From: a virus
Length of the DNA stretch: 64,000 bases
IMG/VR virus record: IMGVR_UViG_3300032224_001305
Span: 1 to 64,000 of that record
Reading direction: 5' to 3' (one strand)
Below, piece by piece: positions 60,614 through 64,000 of this stretch; the stretch's first letter is position 1; the number at the start of each line of letters is the position of its first letter. The translations under genes and the position numbers were made by a program. The notes under the pieces are model-generated. The model had not been told where the DNA came from. It made no database searches and was given only the letters and a program-made list of their open reading frames with translations.

Positions 60614-61402
60614 TTAATCTCTACTTAGCAATTTAGACAGCACCAGGGCATTATCGCCTATTTTGCCGTGATACCACGGACTTCTAAACGGCCTAACCGT
60701 TACCATCTCAAAGTGGCCGTCACTCTCTAGTGCTCGCACTGAGTTCTGCGTTTCTGTTCTGGCCATGTATAGGATCTCTACTCTGTCTGGGATATTGCGC
60801 AGGCAAGCTTTCCAAGCCCGATTCAACCAATCGCCATACGTAGAGTCTGACCATAGGACTAGGTATGGGTCCATGTCACATAGCCCGCCACTGGTTGCCG
60901 CGTATGCAATAGACTTACCTCCCCTAGAGTGACCGACCACTACCAGTCTCTGCGGTAGACTCCTCTTCATGGCAGGCACTTTATTCATAGCAGCTTCTAC
61001 CATGCGCTTGAAAGAACCTGGTGTCGTCCATGCTCTACGGGCCTCTATTGATCTCTCATAGGTGCTCCACGGCAGCTCAGGCTCTATCAGCGTGAAACTA
61101 AAGCCACGTTTAACTAATGTGCGGAGCTGTGGGTACATGTTGTGCTTAAAATCATGGAAGCCGTGCATACCATGGCCCCACACTATCACGTAGTGGTATT
61201 TGGCATCCGGGTTCTCATGATGAACCACTAACGTCACCCTCTTTTTATTACGGTGCAGGATATCCAGCTCATCATTACCTTCCATATAGCCGACCCATGA
61301 CCACAGGTCTTCTGCCGCAGCAGATTTAACGTCGTTTGCTATTTCCGGTAATACTCCGTGCTGTATTGACAACCACCCTGCTAGAAGCCACCACATGAAC
61401 AT
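60614..61402 (-). CDS. Alpha/beta hydrolase, possibly secreted
   Basis: A 262-aa protein. VVVGHSRGGKS gives the nucleophile elbow (Ser159), VIVWGHGMHGF a possible oxyanion-hole segment, and a late His could complete the triad. A short hydrophobic N-terminus (MFMWWLLAGWLSIQHG) may be a signal. It is the only reverse gene in this forward block, and ends 4 nt from the nuclease gene. Substrate unknown; lipase, esterase or cell-surface hydrolase are options. Confidence 0.72.
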   Translation of the reverse strand: MFMWWLLAGWLSIQHGVLPEIANDVKSAAAEDLWSWVGYMEGNDELDILHRNKKRVTLVVHHENPDAKYHYVIVWGHGMHGFHDFKHNMYPQLRTLVKRGFSFTLIEPELPWSTYERSIEARRAWTTPGSFKRMVEAAMNKVPAMKRSLPQRLVVVGHSRGGKSIAYAATSGGLCDMDPYLVLWSDSTYGDWLNRAWKACLRNIPDRVEILYMARTETQNSVRALESDGHFEMVTVRPFRSPWYHGKIGDNALVLSKLLSRD

Positions 61403-61474
61403 CTCCTTGCTAATTCTTACAACGACAATATCATCTCTAATATTTGGTGTTAAGAGCTTTCAAAGCGTAGCGTA

Positions 61475-61503
61475 TTGGCATTACACCCTTTACTTAGTAT
61501 CCT
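61475..61503 (+). promoter_or_regulatory. Sigma70-type promoter
   Basis: TTGGCA at 61475-61480, a 17-nt spacer, TATCCT at 61498-61503, 35 nt before the next start codon and downstream of a divergent gene. The clearest bacterial-type promoter I see in the window. Confidence 0.7.
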
Positions 61504-61537
61504 AGTGAACGTGTTACCTACTCTTCGTGAGGAAATT

Positions 61538-62452
61538 ATGCTACGTCACGACAAAAAAGCGCGTCTTCTAGCCAAGGTAGCCGGTAAGGGCGGCAAAGGT
61601 GACGCTAGCGTTTTCACCAGTACTGGCGTAGACGCCGCCATATCACACCATAAGCACAACAAGGGAACATGGGCGTCGGGCACAGACCTACAGCCCGTAG
61701 TTCCAGTTCCCTTAGAGACAAAGCGCCCCATATTGGCGGACGACTTTCCTAAGAACCTTGCTGAGATAGTCAACGCTAAGTACCAGGCCTTGCGTGAAGA
61801 AGCACACCACACTGAGGAGATGCACAAGACTCCTAGCGGTGAGAAGGCTCCCTCAGCAGAGACACTGGTTGACGTAGTTCCCACGGGAGCCGGTAGATTG
61901 CGTCTACAGGCTATTGCCGATGGGCTGACCTCATCAAAGAATACGACTGGCGGTGACTACGATCCGCTCTACCCACGCAAGGTCACCTTTGGCAATGCCA
62001 AGGCCGACAAGCCCATAGCGGTAGGACAGGACAAGGTCGCTAGCCACGAGGGTTGCTGCAACAAGTGTGGTGCCAAGTGCGCTAAGTGCTCTGCCGAAGA
62101 AGAGAAGAAAGAGCATTCAAAGAAGGCCAGCGCAGTTATGGGTAGCCAACTTGGTCAGTTCATCGCTGGCGCTCCTGGTGCAGCCCTAGGCGCAGCGGCT
62201 CTGACCGATAAGAAGAAGAATCGTGGTAAGGCCGCGCTATATTCTGGCCTTGGTTCAGTGGGCGGTACACTGGCCGGTGCTCTTGGCGGAGCAGGCGCAG
62301 GAGCCATAGCTGGACCACACGTTGCCGTACCGTTGGCACTATTAGGTGCCGTAGCTGGTGGTCATGTAGGCGCAGGCTACGGAGCTCATAAAGCAGAGCA
62401 CGGTTCTAAGGTTAGAGCCAAGCTAAAGAAGAACAACAAGAAGAGCAAGTGA
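61538..62452 (+). CDS. Virion-type protein with Cys cluster and glycine-zipper C-terminus
   Basis: A 304-aa protein. ATG 61538 with GAGGAA is used; a TTG at 61475 lies in the promoter. N-terminus MLRHDKKARLLAKVAGKGG fits the shared motif. Around residue 180, GCCNKCGAKCAKC forms a dense Cys cluster followed by Lys/Glu/His residues. The C-terminal 100 residues are Gly/Ala-rich (glycine zipper), suited to membrane insertion. The Cys cluster resembles that at 27514. Confidence 0.65.
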   Translation: MLRHDKKARLLAKVAGKGGKGDASVFTSTGVDAAISHHKHNKGTWASGTDLQPVVPVPLETKRPILADDFPKNLAEIVNAKYQALREEAHHTEEMHKTPSGEKAPSAETLVDVVPTGAGRLRLQAIADGLTSSKNTTGGDYDPLYPRKVTFGNAKADKPIAVGQDKVASHEGCCNKCGAKCAKCSAEEEKKEHSKKASAVMGSQLGQFIAGAPGAALGAAALTDKKKNRGKAALYSGLGSVGGTLAGALGGAGAGAIAGPHVAVPLALLGAVAGGHVGAGYGAHKAEHGSKVRAKLKKNNKKSK

Positions 62453-62482
62453 TAACCGCACTTAGCTGTTAGGAGACAGACA

Positions 62483-62995
62483 ATGAACAGAGAGCGTTTA
62501 CTACGTATGGCCGCACTAGCAAACGGCGCGCCGGTTGAGAAGACTGCAGCTGATATTTCTTCATGCAAGGACACGCTGTGCCACGTACTAGGCGCTCTTC
62601 TGGCCCTGCGCCAGATGCACCAGTCGATACACTGGACGCTGTCAGGACCCAACTACTACGGTGACCACCAGCTATTTGGTCGCCTATATGACGCGCAGGA
62701 CGACGACATCGACACGATCGGTGAGAAGATCGTCGCTTTCTGCGGCCCTGACCCAGTAGAGGCGGGTTACCTGTCGAATCTACAGGCAGAATATATCAAG
62801 AAGTGGTCTTCGGGTGATGCGATCAAAGCAGCCCTAGCCGCTGAGCAGGACTTCCAGGCCATCATCAAGGACGTATACGACAAGCTTGAGGAGAACGACG
62901 AGCTGACACTAGGCTTGGACGACTTCTTGATGACCGTGGCTGACAAGCACGAGACGCACATCTACCTGCTACAGCAGAGACTAGGTGGTAAGTAA
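62483..62995 (+). CDS. Dps/ferritin-like protein with virion-type N-terminus
   Basis: A 170-aa four-helix protein. MHQSIHWTLSGPNYYGDHQLF...DDDIDTIGEKI matches the Dps ferroxidase signature: H50-W, H62, D77 and E81, equal in spacing to E. coli Dps His51, His63, Asp78 and Glu82. The residue matching Asp67 is Gly66 with Asp70 nearby. The N-terminus MNRERLLRMAALANG carries the shared motif. It would bind DNA and/or iron and protect against peroxide, perhaps within the head. AGGAGA site; GC-rich codons suggest high expression. Confidence 0.78.
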   Translation: MNRERLLRMAALANGAPVEKTAADISSCKDTLCHVLGALLALRQMHQSIHWTLSGPNYYGDHQLFGRLYDAQDDDIDTIGEKIVAFCGPDPVEAGYLSNLQAEYIKKWSSGDAIKAALAAEQDFQAIIKDVYDKLEENDELTLGLDDFLMTVADKHETHIYLLQQRLGGK

Positions 62996-63018
62996 TTTTC
63001 TAACCAGTAGAGGGCTGC

Positions 63019-63546
63019 ATGTCTAACAGAGACCAGCTAGTAAAATTTGCTTTCGCTACTGGCCTTGTAAAAGAGGCCGTTAATCCTATGGCTGCTGTAG
63101 AAACTGTGGCTAAGGGATACGGCGCAGCAGCGAAAGGCCTAGGGGCAGACATAAAGTCTGGCGCGGGGCAGTTCTTTGAGAATGTGCTGGGCAAGAACGT
63201 TGCTGGTGCTAAAGCAGCGCGTACAGAGGCCAAAGCTGCCATAGGTAAGCTAGACACAGAGCTTACGGAAGCAGCCAAAGCTGGTAAGCCTGTTGAGGCA
63301 CGTTTCGGTGAGTTTGCTCCTCTGAGAGACAACTTAGAAGCGGCAAAGACAGGAGTAGGCGAGGCAGAAATGGCCACCAGAAAAGCTAGACTAGCTGCTG
63401 GTGCCGGTGCTGGCGCGATAGGTGCTGGCCTATTAGGCTTGAAGATGTACCGCAACGCTGCTGCCAAAGCTATGAACCGCAAGCTGCTAATGGGTGCTGG
63501 TGCCGCAGGCTTGGGCGGTTTGGCTCTTGGTTCGGCACTGGACTAA
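63019..63546 (+). CDS. Virion-type protein with QLVKFA N-terminus
   Basis: A 175-aa Ala/Gly/Lys-rich helical protein, MSNRDQLVKFAFATGLVKEA, with a C-terminal Gly/Ala/Leu hydrophobic region (AAGAGAGAIGAGLLGL and AGAAGLGGLALG). Same build as the proteins at 11197 and 11735. Function unknown. Confidence 0.6.
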   Translation: MSNRDQLVKFAFATGLVKEAVNPMAAVETVAKGYGAAAKGLGADIKSGAGQFFENVLGKNVAGAKAARTEAKAAIGKLDTELTEAAKAGKPVEARFGEFAPLRDNLEAAKTGVGEAEMATRKARLAAGAGAGAIGAGLLGLKMYRNAAAKAMNRKLLMGAGAAGLGGLALGSALD

Positions 63547-63548
63547 TA

Positions 63549-63773
63549 ATGACGTCTCACTTACGTAGTAGATTAGTGAAGCTGGCGTCCTCTCTGTACA
63601 AGGGGGACGTCCGCTTTATTAATAGAACAAAAGTCACTACGGAAGTGGGTACGAATCAGGTAGTGACCTCTAAGTTATTGGGCCTGCCAGATCCTACGGA
63701 TCTAAGCGTCGTCCCCGTGGGACCTAGCAACCCGCAGAGTGAGACGACACCATGGACCAAGACTCTTACCTAG
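63549..63773 (+). CDS. Small virion-type protein with RLVKLA N-terminus
   Basis: A 74-aa protein, MTSHLRSRLVKLASSLYKGD, starting 2 nt after the previous gene and overlapping the next by 22 nt. Function unknown. Confidence 0.58.
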   Translation: MTSHLRSRLVKLASSLYKGDVRFINRTKVTTEVGTNQVVTSKLLGLPDPTDLSVVPVGPSNPQSETTPWTKTLT

Positions 63774-64000
63774 CAAAACAAGCCGCACATGCAGACGATA
63801 GGCTACGTGAGCGTACCAAGGCTCACCCTGCCGTCTTGCATGAGCTACGTAAGAAATTACGAAGAATAAAACTAGAGCGCGGAACCCACCATGCTAGGAT
63901 ACCTGGCGGTGGCTACGCTGTTCTAAAAGATATTGGCGACCGTCATGTAGTAGCTACAGTACTAGCTAGCAACATGAATCCGCCTGGCAAAGACGTAAGT
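63752..64000 (+). CDS. Hypothetical protein, 3' truncated by the window
   Basis: The frame runs off the right edge after 83 codons. It starts MDQDSYLAKQAAHADDRLRER and continues with a basic helical region and a beta-rich GGGYAVLKDIGDRHVVATVL. The N-terminus has a weaker L-A-K-x-A form of the motif. Function unknown. Confidence 0.58.
   Translation, partial: MDQDSYLAKQAAHADDRLRERTKAHPAVLHELRKKLRRIKLERGTHHARIPGGGYAVLKDIGDRHVVATVLASNMNPPGKDVS

Overview
The window is part of the genome of a large tailed dsDNA phage with a contractile tail (myovirus morphology). The evidence is a terminase large subunit, a capsid maturation protease, an HK97-type major capsid protein candidate, a very long tail sheath, a tube candidate, a tail assembly chaperone pair with a frameshift, and a tape-measure-like protein. 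The genes are packed tightly on long strand-coherent blocks and many overlap at ATGA or GTGA. The host is probably Gram-negative: there is a lipobox lipoprotein, a spanin-like pair, a Sec-type signal peptide on a nuclease, and bacterial-type tRNAs. I cannot name the host or the nearest phage.

Layout: 1-1095 is the end of a tail fibre gene, followed by a small reverse ORF. 1445-28005 (+) is the main virion block: unknown structural proteins, an SNF2-type helicase, terminase, protease, an acidic core-like protein, capsid proteins, neck and completion proteins, sheath and tube. 28090-42005 (-) is a long reverse block. In transcription order it holds a NYN nuclease, a lytic transglycosylase, a poly-Asp protein and a lipoprotein; then a complete ubiquitin-like conjugation cassette (Ubl, E2 fused to a RING-like domain, JAMM peptidase, E1) with two unknown partners; then a repeat-rich AT-rich region, two HTH regulators and ParB; then a Ycf46-type AAA ATPase, a RecA-like ATPase, DUF2997, radical SAM and Ycf35/DUF1257 genes and a spanin-like pair. 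42400-45950 (-) is a 12-tRNA array with TilS and thymidine kinase between the tRNAs. 46070-51634 (+) holds tail chaperones and many unknown small genes. 51746-54828 (-) is an island of small reverse genes. 54970 to the end (+) holds the tape-measure-like protein with a detached S74 chaperone domain, a secreted nuclease, a reverse alpha/beta hydrolase, a Dps-like protein and more small virion-type genes.

Three features stand out. First, ParB, E1, JAMM peptidase, an E2 with the canonical HPx..C spacing, a RING-like zinc domain and a Gly-ending beta-grasp protein lie together, which looks like a phage form of the PRTRC/ubiquitin-like systems. It adjoins a dense set of palindromes that could be the ParB target or an origin. 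Second, many proteins of the (+) blocks, including the helicase and the Dps-like protein, begin with a shared short motif of the form R-x-x-L-[LVI]-[KR]-x-A. The same K-x-A core recurs inside the protease, the acidic core candidate and other structural proteins. I propose a capsid-targeting and/or maturation cleavage signal, comparable in logic to the T4 capsid targeting sequence. Third, the phage appears able to read AUA codons by itself, through TilS plus a CAU-anticodon tRNA that resembles tRNA-Ile2.

All calls come from reading the sequence. No database search was run, so family names rest on recognised motifs, and unknown genes are labelled as such.
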